From a virus, in IMG/VR virus record IMGVR_UViG_3300046000_007848, positions 1-21,011 of that record: DNA of 21,011 nt. One strand, given 5' to 3'. The notes under the pieces are model-generated. The model searched no databases. It was not told the origin of the DNA and saw nothing but the letters and a program-made list of their open reading frames with translations. How positions within the stretch are numbered: position 1 is the first letter of the stretch; each line of letters opens with the position of its first letter. Shown piece after piece: positions 6,499 to 13,458 of the stretch. The translations under genes were made by a program, and so were the position numbers.

Positions 6499-7283
6499 TT
6501 TCATGTCAATCAATAGGAACCAATGGTAGATTTGGTAACCAAATGTTTCAATATGCTACGCTTTACGCTTTAGGTAAAGAATTACATTATGAAATTGGTG
6601 TACCATATAAACAACGTAATCAAAATGATAAATTAGATTTTTGTTTACCAGATGCGTTTGACCTATCAGCATCAGATTCATCTAAAAATTTTATGAGTTC
6701 TATGTATATAGAACCTCACTTTAATTACGATGCAAATATTCATAATATTCCAGACAATTGTGATATTAGAGGATATTTTCAAACAGAAAAATATTTTAAA
6801 AAATATAAAAAAGATTTAATTACTAAAGAATTTAAATTTAAGAAATCTATAGAAACACAAGCAAACGAACTATTTGCCGGTAAAGATTGTGAATTAGTTT
6901 CTTTGCATATGCGGTTGGGTGATTATCTTTACCTGGCAGACTCACATCCTATCTGCCCCATAGAATATTATAGAGAAGCTCTTAAATTAATACCGGCTGA
7001 TGTACAAATTATATTGTTTAGTGATGATTATGGTGTTGCCAATAACATTATTAAAGATTTAGGTAGACATGTAATGATGTATGGAAGCAATGATAAATTT
7101 TTAGATATGTGTTTAATGAAAAAATGTGAATATCATATTATTGCAAATAGTTCATTTAGTTGGTGGGGAGCTTGGCTAGCTAATAGTAAAAAAACTATTG
7201 CACCAAAAGTTTGGTTTGGTCCATCTCCTAATGTTACAAAAAATTGGAATGATATTTATTGTGATGAATGGGAAGTAATATGA
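6495..7283 (+). CDS. GT11 alpha-1,2-fucosyltransferase-like enzyme
   Basis: Expected to transfer L-fucose, or the related 3,6-dideoxy sugar colitose, from a GDP donor to the 2-position of a galactose-type acceptor. The 262 aa protein shows the GT11 signature throughout: GRFGNQMFQYATLYAL (11-26), GYFQTEKYF (93-101), the GDP-binding motif HMRLGDY (138-144), ILFSDD (173-178) and ANSSFSWWGAWL (217-228), ending APKVWFGP. Length is slightly below the usual 280-300 aa. The ATG lies in an ATGA overlap with the gene before, so it is translationally coupled. Genes for making GDP-6-deoxy sugars lie downstream in the same island. The E. coli O55 enzyme WbgN shows that GT11 enzymes can use GDP-colitose, which is relevant here because a ColD-like gene is present. 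Confidence 0.92.
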   Translation: MISCQSIGTNGRFGNQMFQYATLYALGKELHYEIGVPYKQRNQNDKLDFCLPDAFDLSASDSSKNFMSSMYIEPHFNYDANIHNIPDNCDIRGYFQTEKYFKKYKKDLITKEFKFKKSIETQANELFAGKDCELVSLHMRLGDYLYLADSHPICPIEYYREALKLIPADVQIILFSDDYGVANNIIKDLGRHVMMYGSNDKFLDMCLMKKCEYHIIANSSFSWWGAWLANSKKTIAPKVWFGPSPNVTKNWNDIYCDEWEVI

Positions 7284-7951
7284 TAATTGATATTCCATCT
7301 GTTAAAACTTTTTATGTAAACATGGACAATAGAGTTGATAGAAGAGATCAAACAGAAAAGCTATTGTCTAATTTACATTTTGATAATTATCAAAGATATT
7401 CTGCAAAAACTGGCCAAAATGCTATAGAAGGCTGTGCCTTATCTCATATAGATATTTTGCGTTTAAATAAATGTAATAGTCCATTTTTAATATTAGAAGA
7501 TGACATAGCAATAGGTAGTGGGTATAGTCAAAATATCGAAGTTCCGGATGATGTAGATGCAATTTATTTGGGGTATTCAATGTGGGGATATGACATAGAG
7601 AGAGCTAAAAAGTTTTCCAGAATGCAAAATACGACTTCTTTTAAAAAAGTTACAAATAACATATATAAAATTTCAAATATGTTATCAACCCATGCTATCA
7701 TGTACTGTAGCGAAAGATATTCAAATGCAGTTGCAGACATTATGGAAACCATATGGAATAAAGAAAAATGGCACTGTGATTACGCATGTTCATTGATACA
7801 AGAAGAATTTAATGTATATGCTCCAGTTCACCCATATTTTTTTCAATATGATCATTGGACAATGCCTTGGACTTATGTTTCATTAAATAAATTTCAAGAG
7901 ATGAATATAATATATAAAAATACAACAAATGACTCAAGACTTAATCCCTAA
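7280..7951 (+). CDS. GT25-like glycosyltransferase, copy 2
   Basis: The second GT25-type enzyme and the most canonical of the three: FYVNMDNRVDRRDQT at 11-25 (the family's N-terminal nucleotide-binding pattern), GCALSHIDIL (51-60) and LILEDD (70-75). As in the other copies these are followed by DDVDAIYLGY, KISNMLSTHAIMYCSERY and FNVYAPVHPYFFQ. The protein is 223 aa. The ATG at 7280 is chosen over the in-frame ATG at 7268 because it has GGAAG at proper spacing and makes an ATGA overlap with the GT11 stop, as other joints in this cluster do. Its end overlaps the GT6 gene by 23 nt. It shares its block order with copies 1 and 3, so the three probably arose by duplication and then diverged. Confidence 0.85.
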   Translation: MIIDIPSVKTFYVNMDNRVDRRDQTEKLLSNLHFDNYQRYSAKTGQNAIEGCALSHIDILRLNKCNSPFLILEDDIAIGSGYSQNIEVPDDVDAIYLGYSMWGYDIERAKKFSRMQNTTSFKKVTNNIYKISNMLSTHAIMYCSERYSNAVADIMETIWNKEKWHCDYACSLIQEEFNVYAPVHPYFFQYDHWTMPWTYVSLNKFQEMNIIYKNTTNDSRLNP

Positions 7952-8636
7952 TATTGGTTTATTAATAATAGCAACAAATAAATATATTTCATTTGTTGAT
8001 CCCTTAGTTAATAGTGCAGATAAATTATTTTTGCCAAATTGTAATGTAACATATTGTGTTTTTACTAATAATATAAAAACATTAAATACACCACGACAAT
8101 ATAATATGTTAAATATTGATCATGAATCTTGGCCTGCTCCAACTCTTAAAAGATATGATTATTTCAATAAATACGCAGAGTATTTAAAAACTTTTGATTA
8201 TTTGTATTATTGTGACGCTGATATGAGATTTGTTGATGTAGTTGGAGATGAAATTTTAGGAGATCTTATAACAACTTTACATCCAGGGTTTTGGGGTAAA
8301 AATAATATCCAATTTTCATATGAGCGTAGACCAGAATGTAAAGCTTACATTTCCTATGGTAGCGGAAATGCGTATTATGCTGGTGGATTTAATGGTGGAA
8401 AATCAAGTGAGTTTTTAAAAATGGCTAACACAATTGTTTCTTGGAGAAAAGAAGATGAATTAAATGGTTTAATTCCTGTGTGGCACGATGAAAGTTATTT
8501 GAATAAATATATGTACTTAAACCCACCAACAAAAGCTTTAACACCAAGTTATTGTTACCCTGAATCTTGGGATCTACCTTTTGAAAAACGTTTATTGGCT
8601 TTAGACAAAAATCACAGTGAAATGAGATCTTTATGA
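7929..8636 (+). CDS. GT6 glycosyltransferase (ABO blood-group transferase homologue)
   Basis: Member of family GT6, retaining alpha-1,3-Gal/GalNAc transferases that include human ABO transferases. At 235 aa it is only the catalytic domain, without the membrane anchor of the vertebrate enzymes. The matches to the ABO enzyme are close: NIGLLIIATNKYISF (8-22), the metal-binding DxD as DAD (96-98), LHPGFWG (117-123), YERRP (131-135) with AYI, YYAGGFNGG (149-157), WHDES (185-189, containing the Glu that lines the active site) and LNKY (191-194). A final KNH..MR corresponds to the ABO C-terminus. Most bacterial GT6 proteins have NxN instead of DxD; here DxD is kept, suggesting a metal-dependent enzyme. 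At the ABO donor-selecting positions (Leu266/Gly268 in A, Met/Ala in B) it has Ala and Gly, closer to the GalNAc-type enzyme. That specificity is inference. Confidence 0.95.
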   Translation: MTQDLIPNIGLLIIATNKYISFVDPLVNSADKLFLPNCNVTYCVFTNNIKTLNTPRQYNMLNIDHESWPAPTLKRYDYFNKYAEYLKTFDYLYYCDADMRFVDVVGDEILGDLITTLHPGFWGKNNIQFSYERRPECKAYISYGSGNAYYAGGFNGGKSSEFLKMANTIVSWRKEDELNGLIPVWHDESYLNKYMYLNPPTKALTPSYCYPESWDLPFEKRLLALDKNHSEMRSL

Positions 8637-9277
8637 AAATTAATTTAAATGAAATTGTAACTTTGTGGTATGGTGGAATAAAAAAACATAGATTAGAAAT
8701 TATAGAAAATACTATTACTTCATTAAATTTAAATGCTAAACATATTCCTACAATAATTTCAGATGCTGCTGTTGGATTTGTTCGGTTAGGTTGTTCTGCT
8801 AGCCATAAAAATGCATTAGAAGAAAGTTTAAATTATTCAGGGCCAGTATTAATTTTAGAAGATGATGCTAGCCCAACAGAATGGTATTCAAATACAATTG
8901 ACATTCCCGATGATGCAGATGCATTTTACGTAGGAACATGTTTAAATGGAATTAGTCCACATTGGGAAAAAATGGGACCAGACGAAGGTTGTTGTGGTCA
9001 ATTAGAAGTATTACAAAGACATGAGAGTTTTTATAAAATTTCTAAAATGTTAACAACACATGCTATATTATATATTTCAGAAAAATATAAAACAGATTGT
9101 TACAACTTATTGCAAGAAAATAATGGTAGCCGTTATTTAGATGTTTTATTTGCCAGTAAGATGCATAATTATAATGTATATGCTCCAAAATATCCTTTAT
9201 TTTATCAAAATTGTAAAGATGATAATTATGATGCATATATTAATACAATTACACCTTTAATTCATGTATTAAAATAA
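8633..9277 (+). CDS. GT25-like glycosyltransferase, copy 3
   Basis: The third GT25-type enzyme, 214 aa. Blocks: a diverged N-terminus (VTLWYGGIKKHRLEI), GCSASHKNAL (53-62), LILEDDAS (73-80), DDADAFYVGT, KISKMLTTHAILYISEKY and YNVYAPKYPLFYQN. The usual NLDxRxdR N-terminal motif is degraded, so donor binding may differ from copies 1 and 2. It begins in an ATGA overlap with the GT6 gene, so it should be made together with it. A short 25-nt gap separates it from the FkbM gene. Its product and acceptor are unknown. Confidence 0.8.
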   Translation: MKINLNEIVTLWYGGIKKHRLEIIENTITSLNLNAKHIPTIISDAAVGFVRLGCSASHKNALEESLNYSGPVLILEDDASPTEWYSNTIDIPDDADAFYVGTCLNGISPHWEKMGPDEGCCGQLEVLQRHESFYKISKMLTTHAILYISEKYKTDCYNLLQENNGSRYLDVLFASKMHNYNVYAPKYPLFYQNCKDDNYDAYINTITPLIHVLK

Positions 9278-9302
9278 TTTTTAATTAATAGAAAGTTAAT
9301 TT

Positions 9303-9929
9303 ATGGAAGAAATATTTTATAAAAGCATCAATTGGGAAAATAGTGATATAAAAAATTGGCATATTGAAAACGATAAATACAATTTTTTATATAAACACAA
9401 GTTGGATAATACATCTTTAGTTATTGATATTGGTTCTTATAATGGAAATTGGTTAAAAATAATAACTGATTTATACGACTGTCATGGGATGGGATTAGAA
9501 CCAGTTAATAAATTTTATACAGAAAGTTTAAAACATACAAATGATAAAATAAAATTTATAAACTCTGGAATAACTACTAAAAAAAATCATATTTCAAAAA
9601 TTAATTTAAATGATGATAGTACCACGATCGTAAACTCAGATGGTGATTATGAAATTTCATTACTTAATATTAATGATTTTTTAAAAAGTAATAATTTTAA
9701 ACAAATTGATTTGCTGCAAATTAATATTGAGGGATATGAGTATGAATTAATTCCTCATATGATTGAAAATAAATTATTTGACAACATTAGTACGTTACAA
9801 ATACAATTTCATTGTATATCTAATTTAAGTGAAATAAAACACACAAATATTAAAACTCAATTGAGTAAAATAGGATTTAAAACACTTTTTGATTTTAAAC
9901 ATGTCTGGTATGGAGCATCTAAAATATGA
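9303..9929 (+). CDS. FkbM-type SAM-dependent methyltransferase
   Basis: Likely O-methylates a sugar hydroxyl, as FkbM-family enzymes in glycan clusters often do. The 208 aa protein contains the SAM-binding motif I VIDIGSYNGNW (40-50), GMGLEP (62-67, the acidic residue at the end of strand 2), and the FkbM hallmark DLLQINIEGYEYELI (136-150), followed by IQFHC. It is extremely AT-rich with many Asn, Lys and Ile codons. No clear Shine-Dalgarno is seen before the ATG. Its stop overlaps the ATG of a broken epimerase remnant (ATGA), showing that an intact gene was once coupled here. The substrate is unknown; a plausible role is capping or disguising the glycan made by the neighbours. Confidence 0.85.
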   Translation: MEEIFYKSINWENSDIKNWHIENDKYNFLYKHKLDNTSLVIDIGSYNGNWLKIITDLYDCHGMGLEPVNKFYTESLKHTNDKIKFINSGITTKKNHISKINLNDDSTTIVNSDGDYEISLLNINDFLKSNNFKQIDLLQINIEGYEYELIPHMIENKLFDNISTLQIQFHCISNLSEIKHTNIKTQLSKIGFKTLFDFKHVWYGASKI

Positions 9930-10060
9930 AGTATTTAATTACTGGTAGCACAGGCTTTATTAGCTTTAATTTGGTAGGGGATAACATTTTATCTACTAAA
10001 TAATCATATCTTATTAAAAGAAATGTGTTCAATATTGATACAGGAAAAAACTATATAAAT
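9926..10060 (+). pseudogene. remnant of a nucleotide-sugar epimerase/dehydratase (extended SDR)
   Basis: The ATG at 9926 opens 25 codons encoding MKYLITGSTGFISFNL, the standard N-terminal NAD-binding start of sugar-nucleotide epimerases, then hits TAA at 10001-10003. In the same frame after the stop the reading continues LIKRNVFNIDTGKNYIND, which looks like the next beta strand of such enzymes (…VxNID…). The third glycine of GxxGxxG is Ser. Nothing of the remaining roughly 250 residues is present; the next gene starts at 10059 in another frame. It is best read as a gene deleted down to its first 45 codons. The ATGA coupling to the FkbM gene is kept. Confidence 0.7.
9995..10004 (+). promoter_or_regulatory. 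possible late-promoter-like element inside the epimerase remnant
   Basis: ACTAAATAAT, identical to the 10-mers before genes 22 and 23, including the TAA that ends the remnant. It lies 54 nt before the ATG at 10059. It could be a late promoter for the second half of the island, but the sequence is so AT-rich that a chance match is quite possible. Confidence 0.25.
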
Positions 10061-10979
10061 GACAACTTTATCTTTTTGTTTTTACAACCCGGGCCACAAC
10101 GGTGATATTCATTATTCTAGAGAATTTGTTAAAGATATTTGTAAAAAATTAAATGTTACAGCAGAATATGCAATGTCATGTTCTGCAAATTTAACAAAAG
10201 ACATACAATGTTTAACCGCGTTTCCTTCGGCTAATGTTAATGCCCCAAATAATAGTCGTGTGATAAAAAATTTAAACATTTCATTAGAGGATGAAACATT
10301 TTTTGATCAACCTAGTAACACTTTATTCATTAATACGTGGGTAGGTTCTTCTTATGTAAAATATTTAAATCAAGGAGGAGGGTGTTGCCTTGAAAGTTGT
10401 TATTTAAAATTTAAAAATATATTTTTTAATTTAAAAATACCTTTAAATGACCGTTCTTTTTATGTTCCTGAGATTGATTGGTCATATTATGATGTATCTA
10501 ATATTGATAATTTTTTTAAAACATCTAATTATGAAAAATTTTATCTTTTTTGTAATGGTCCAGTACTTTCGTTTCAAGCACATAATAATGATTTAAATCC
10601 AATAATAAGTCAATTAGCATTGGCAAATCCAAAAGCCGTGTTTATTCTTACTGATAATAGTATAAGATTGGATCACAAAAATATTTTTTATACTTCTGAT
10701 ATTATAAAAATTAATGGTTGTGATTTAAATGAAATTGGTTATATGGCAACAAAATGTAATTTTATTTTTGGAAGAGCAAGTGGACCCTTTTGTTTTTCTC
10801 ATACCAAAGAAATTTTAAAGGATAAAACAAAAGTGTTAATGGCATTATGTAATAATAGGAATGATGGCTTGTGGGCATCGCCAGACGTTTTTGATCATGA
10901 ACATAGAGCAACACAATTATGGACAAACCAATACGCACCAGATTTGTTGTATACACAAATTCAAAACAGTTTAAATTGA
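10059..10979 (+). CDS. uncharacterised protein, possible GT-B glycosyltransferase
   Basis: A 306 aa protein not firmly recognised. The N-terminal part (LSFCFYNPGHNGDIHYSREFVKDI) looks like the start of a GT-B fold, with a glycine-rich loop for the acceptor half (H-N-G-D-I). The C-terminal half has NDLNPIISQLALANPKAVFILTD, then INGCDLNEIGYMATKCNFIFGRASGPFCFS. This pattern resembles the nucleotide-sugar half of heptosyltransferase-like (GT9) enzymes, where a short Gly-Ser-Gly-Pro loop follows strand and helix. It is rich in Cys (CCLESC at about 109-114) for such a protein. It has no signal peptide or membrane segment. Its place between sugar-modifying genes supports a glycosyltransferase role, but this is inference. 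Confidence 0.5.
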   Translation: MTTLSFCFYNPGHNGDIHYSREFVKDICKKLNVTAEYAMSCSANLTKDIQCLTAFPSANVNAPNNSRVIKNLNISLEDETFFDQPSNTLFINTWVGSSYVKYLNQGGGCCLESCYLKFKNIFFNLKIPLNDRSFYVPEIDWSYYDVSNIDNFFKTSNYEKFYLFCNGPVLSFQAHNNDLNPIISQLALANPKAVFILTDNSIRLDHKNIFYTSDIIKINGCDLNEIGYMATKCNFIFGRASGPFCFSHTKEILKDKTKVLMALCNNRNDGLWASPDVFDHEHRATQLWTNQYAPDLLYTQIQNSLN

Positions 10980-10988
10980 GATTTATAA

Positions 10989-11342
10989 ATGAATGATATT
11001 GCATTAAATATTGAAGATACTATTAAAAATCAAGTTAATCTTATATTGAGTATCAAAAACAAACAGTTACCAGAAATACCTTTAGATATTGTTGCTACTG
11101 ATAACTTAGCTGAAGTAATTGAAAAACTTGTGATTCTTCACATTAGAACTTGGTTTTTGGAAGACATGGCTGGAGCAGCTACTAGTGACGAAGAATTAGC
11201 CTCAATAAAAAGAAAAGTAGATATTTGTTTTAAACAAAAAAGACCAACCTATATTCAAGCTATAAATAAAATTATAGATGATGCAATTGTAAATAATAAA
11301 TCTTTATTAGAAAATTCTGTTAAAATTTATAAAAATTATTAA
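10989..11342 (+). CDS. DUF4254-like small protein
   Basis: A 117 aa helical protein. The central stretch WFLEDMAGAATSDEELASIKRKVDICFKQKRPTYIQAINKII (about 55-96; quoted here in short form as WFLED..SIKRKVD..RPTYIQAINK) resembles the DUF4254 family. That family is found in LPS and capsule clusters of bacteria and in some phages, with a Trp-x-x-Glu-Asp helix followed by KRxxDxxNxxR and ExxID. Its biochemical role is not known. It lies 9 nt after the preceding gene and 2 nt before the ColD-like gene, so it is certainly part of the operon. It may be an accessory factor for a neighbouring transferase or dehydratase. Confidence 0.55.
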   Translation: MNDIALNIEDTIKNQVNLILSIKNKQLPEIPLDIVATDNLAEVIEKLVILHIRTWFLEDMAGAATSDEELASIKRKVDICFKQKRPTYIQAINKIIDDAIVNNKSLLENSVKIYKNY

Positions 11343-11344
11343 AT

Positions 11345-12508
11345 ATGGAAAAAATTAAATTAGTGAAAGATACAATTTCTTATAAAGAAATTGATCTATT
11401 ATGTGAATGGTTACAAACTTATCCTCAACTCACAAAAGGTCCACTTACAGAACAGTTTGAAAATATGTGGGCAAATTGGGTAGGCACAAAATATTCAGTT
11501 TTTGTTAATTCTGGGTCTTCAGCTAATTTAGCAATGATTTATTCATTAAAAGTATCCAATAAACTTAAAAATAATAAAATTGTTTTACCTTGTGTTTCTT
11601 GGGTGACTACAGTAAGCCCTGTAATGCAATTTGGTATGCAGCCTATTTTATGCGAAACAGATGAAGAAACTTTAGGATTAAATGTTGAATCATTTGAAAA
11701 AATATGCAAAGAAGAAAATCCAAGTTGTGTATGTTTAGTTCATGTTTTAGGAATTCCTAATAAAATAAAAGAAATACAAGCTATTTGCAAAAAATATAAT
11801 GTTATATTATTAGAAGACTCGTGTGAAAGTGTTGGTTCTATGTATGAAGGAAAACAAACAGGAACTTTTGGATTGATGTCTTCCTTTTCCACATATTTTG
11901 GTCATCATTTTTCTACTATTGAAGGTGGTTTTATTTGCACCGATGACTTTGAATTATATGAAATTTTAAAATCAATAAGATCACATGGATGGAGCAGAGA
12001 TCTTTCAATTGACACAAAAAATCAATTACAAAAAGAACATAATATTGATGATTTTCAAAATTTTTATACTTTTTATTATCCAGGGTTTAATATAAGATCA
12101 ACAGATTTACAGGCTTTTTTGGGAATTAATCAGTTAAAAACTTTAAATGAAAAAAATTTAAATAGATACAATAATTTAAAATTATATGATTCTTTAATAA
12201 TTAACAAATATTGGAAATTAAAATTTAATGATTTTATTAGTAATTTTGCATATCCAATAATTCACCCTAAAAAGAATTTTATTGCAAAAACACTAAAAGA
12301 CAACAATGTAGAATGTCGGCCTCTTATTTGTGGAAATATGGCACGACAACCATTTTTTTATAAAACATATGGAGTCAAAAAATATCAATTTGCTGATATT
12401 GTTCATGATTACGGAATGTATTTACCAAATAATCCTGATATGACTGAAACAGATATTACGTATATTTGTAATTTAGTCAATAATATAACGAAAGAAACTG
12501 ATGAATAA
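11345..12508 (+). CDS. colD: ColD-like PLP-dependent sugar 3-dehydratase
   Basis: Belongs to the DegT/DnrJ/EryC1/StrS aminotransferase fold but lacks the catalytic lysine. Where sugar aminotransferases have the PLP-binding Lys, this protein reads YFGHHFSTIEGG (184-195), with His at 187-188. That replacement is typical of GDP-4-keto-6-deoxy-D-mannose 3-dehydratase (ColD) and of the related RfbH/DdhC enzymes, which remove the 3-hydroxyl. Other ColD-like features are NSGSSANLAMI (55-65), LPCVSWVTT (81-89), LLEDSCESVGS (155-165, with the Asp that contacts the PLP ring nitrogen), GTFGLMSSFS, SHGWSRDL and VECRPLICGN. The 387 aa length matches ColD. It overlaps the Fcl/ColC gene by 8 nt. Together with GMD and Fcl/ColC it completes a route to GDP-L-colitose. 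RfbH-like use of a CDP sugar is less likely, given the GDP-sugar neighbours and the absence of an RfbH N-terminal extension. Confidence 0.85.
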   Translation: MEKIKLVKDTISYKEIDLLCEWLQTYPQLTKGPLTEQFENMWANWVGTKYSVFVNSGSSANLAMIYSLKVSNKLKNNKIVLPCVSWVTTVSPVMQFGMQPILCETDEETLGLNVESFEKICKEENPSCVCLVHVLGIPNKIKEIQAICKKYNVILLEDSCESVGSMYEGKQTGTFGLMSSFSTYFGHHFSTIEGGFICTDDFELYEILKSIRSHGWSRDLSIDTKNQLQKEHNIDDFQNFYTFYYPGFNIRSTDLQAFLGINQLKTLNEKNLNRYNNLKLYDSLIINKYWKLKFNDFISNFAYPIIHPKKNFIAKTLKDNNVECRPLICGNMARQPFFYKTYGVKKYQFADIVHDYGMYLPNNPDMTETDITYICNLVNNITKETDE

Positions 12509-13445
12509 AAATTCAAAAATATTTGTGGCTGGTCATAAAGGACTAGTTGGTTCTGCTTTAATTAAAAAATTAATAAAAAATGGTTTTACAAATCTTTTAA
12601 TAAAAACTAAAGAAGAATTAGATTTAAGAAATCAACTAGACGTAAAGTATTTTTTTGATAGAGAAAAACCAGAATATGTTTTTTTGAGTGCTGCAAAAGT
12701 TGGAGGAATAGGTTGGAATAAAATGTGTCCTGCTGAATTTATATATGACAATTTACAAATTCAAAATAATATAATTCACAGCTCATATGTAAATAATATT
12801 AAAAAATTATTATTTTTAGGTTCAGCGTGTATATATCCAAAAATTACACCACAACCAATAAAAGAAGAATATTTAATGACAAACGAATTAGAACCAACCA
12901 ATGAGGGTTATGCCCTATCAAAAATTGTTGGGTTAAAAATGTGCCAGTACTATAATAAACAATATGGATTTGATGCAATATCATTGATGCCAGCAAATTT
13001 ATATGGAATTAATGACAATTTTAATATTGATAAATGCCATGTTATCCCAGCACTTATTCGTAAATTTATTGACGCAAAAGAAAATAATTATCCAAGTATT
13101 ACTTGTTTTGGAGATGGTACACCAACACGAGAATTTTTATATGCTGATGATTTAGCAGATGCGTGTTTATTTTTGATGGAGAATTATAATTCTTCTGATA
13201 TTATTAATGTTGGATCTGGAATTGAAGTAAGCATTAAAGATTTAGCAGAATTAATTAAAATTAAAATTGGATTCAAAGGAGATATTATTTGGGATACTAC
13301 AAAACCAAATGGAACTCCTTTAAGAAAATTATGTAATAAAAAAATTAATTCTTTGGGCTGGAGCTCAACAACAACTCTTGAATCGGGTCTTTCAAAAACA
13401 ATTGATTGGTATTTAACGAATAAAAATAATTATTATAGAAATTAA
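12501..13445 (+). CDS. fcl: GDP-L-fucose synthase / GDP-L-colitose synthase (Fcl/ColC)
   Basis: A bifunctional epimerase-reductase of the extended SDR family. It turns GDP-4-keto-6-deoxymannose into GDP-L-fucose or, if a ColD product is supplied, GDP-4-keto-3,6-dideoxymannose into GDP-L-colitose. The 314 aa protein has the NADP-binding motif GHKGLVGSA (11-19), LDLRNQ, AAKVGGIGWN (64-73), the catalytic GSACIYPK (107-114, with the Cys base at 110), EPTNEGYALSK (131-141, Tyr137/Lys141), MPANLYG and CHVIPAL (179-185, with the acid His180). All known catalytic residues of the family are present, so it should be active. Sequence alone does not separate Fcl from ColC. The overlap with the ColD-like gene upstream favours the colitose reading. 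Confidence 0.92.
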   Translation: MNKNSKIFVAGHKGLVGSALIKKLIKNGFTNLLIKTKEELDLRNQLDVKYFFDREKPEYVFLSAAKVGGIGWNKMCPAEFIYDNLQIQNNIIHSSYVNNIKKLLFLGSACIYPKITPQPIKEEYLMTNELEPTNEGYALSKIVGLKMCQYYNKQYGFDAISLMPANLYGINDNFNIDKCHVIPALIRKFIDAKENNYPSITCFGDGTPTREFLYADDLADACLFLMENYNSSDIINVGSGIEVSIKDLAELIKIKIGFKGDIIWDTTKPNGTPLRKLCNKKINSLGWSSTTTLESGLSKTIDWYLTNKNNYYRN

Positions 13446-13458
13446 GATTTTTAAAAAT

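Noticed and set aside
7268-7279. ATG at 7268 as start of the second GT25-like gene.
   Set aside because: The ATG at 7280 has GGAAG at correct spacing and an ATGA overlap like other joints in the cluster; the four extra residues do not match the family.
13402-13430. TTGATT-17-AATAAT, a possible promoter before gmd.
   Set aside because: The -10 box is not consensus and the region is so AT-rich that such matches are expected; the tight operon explains expression without it.
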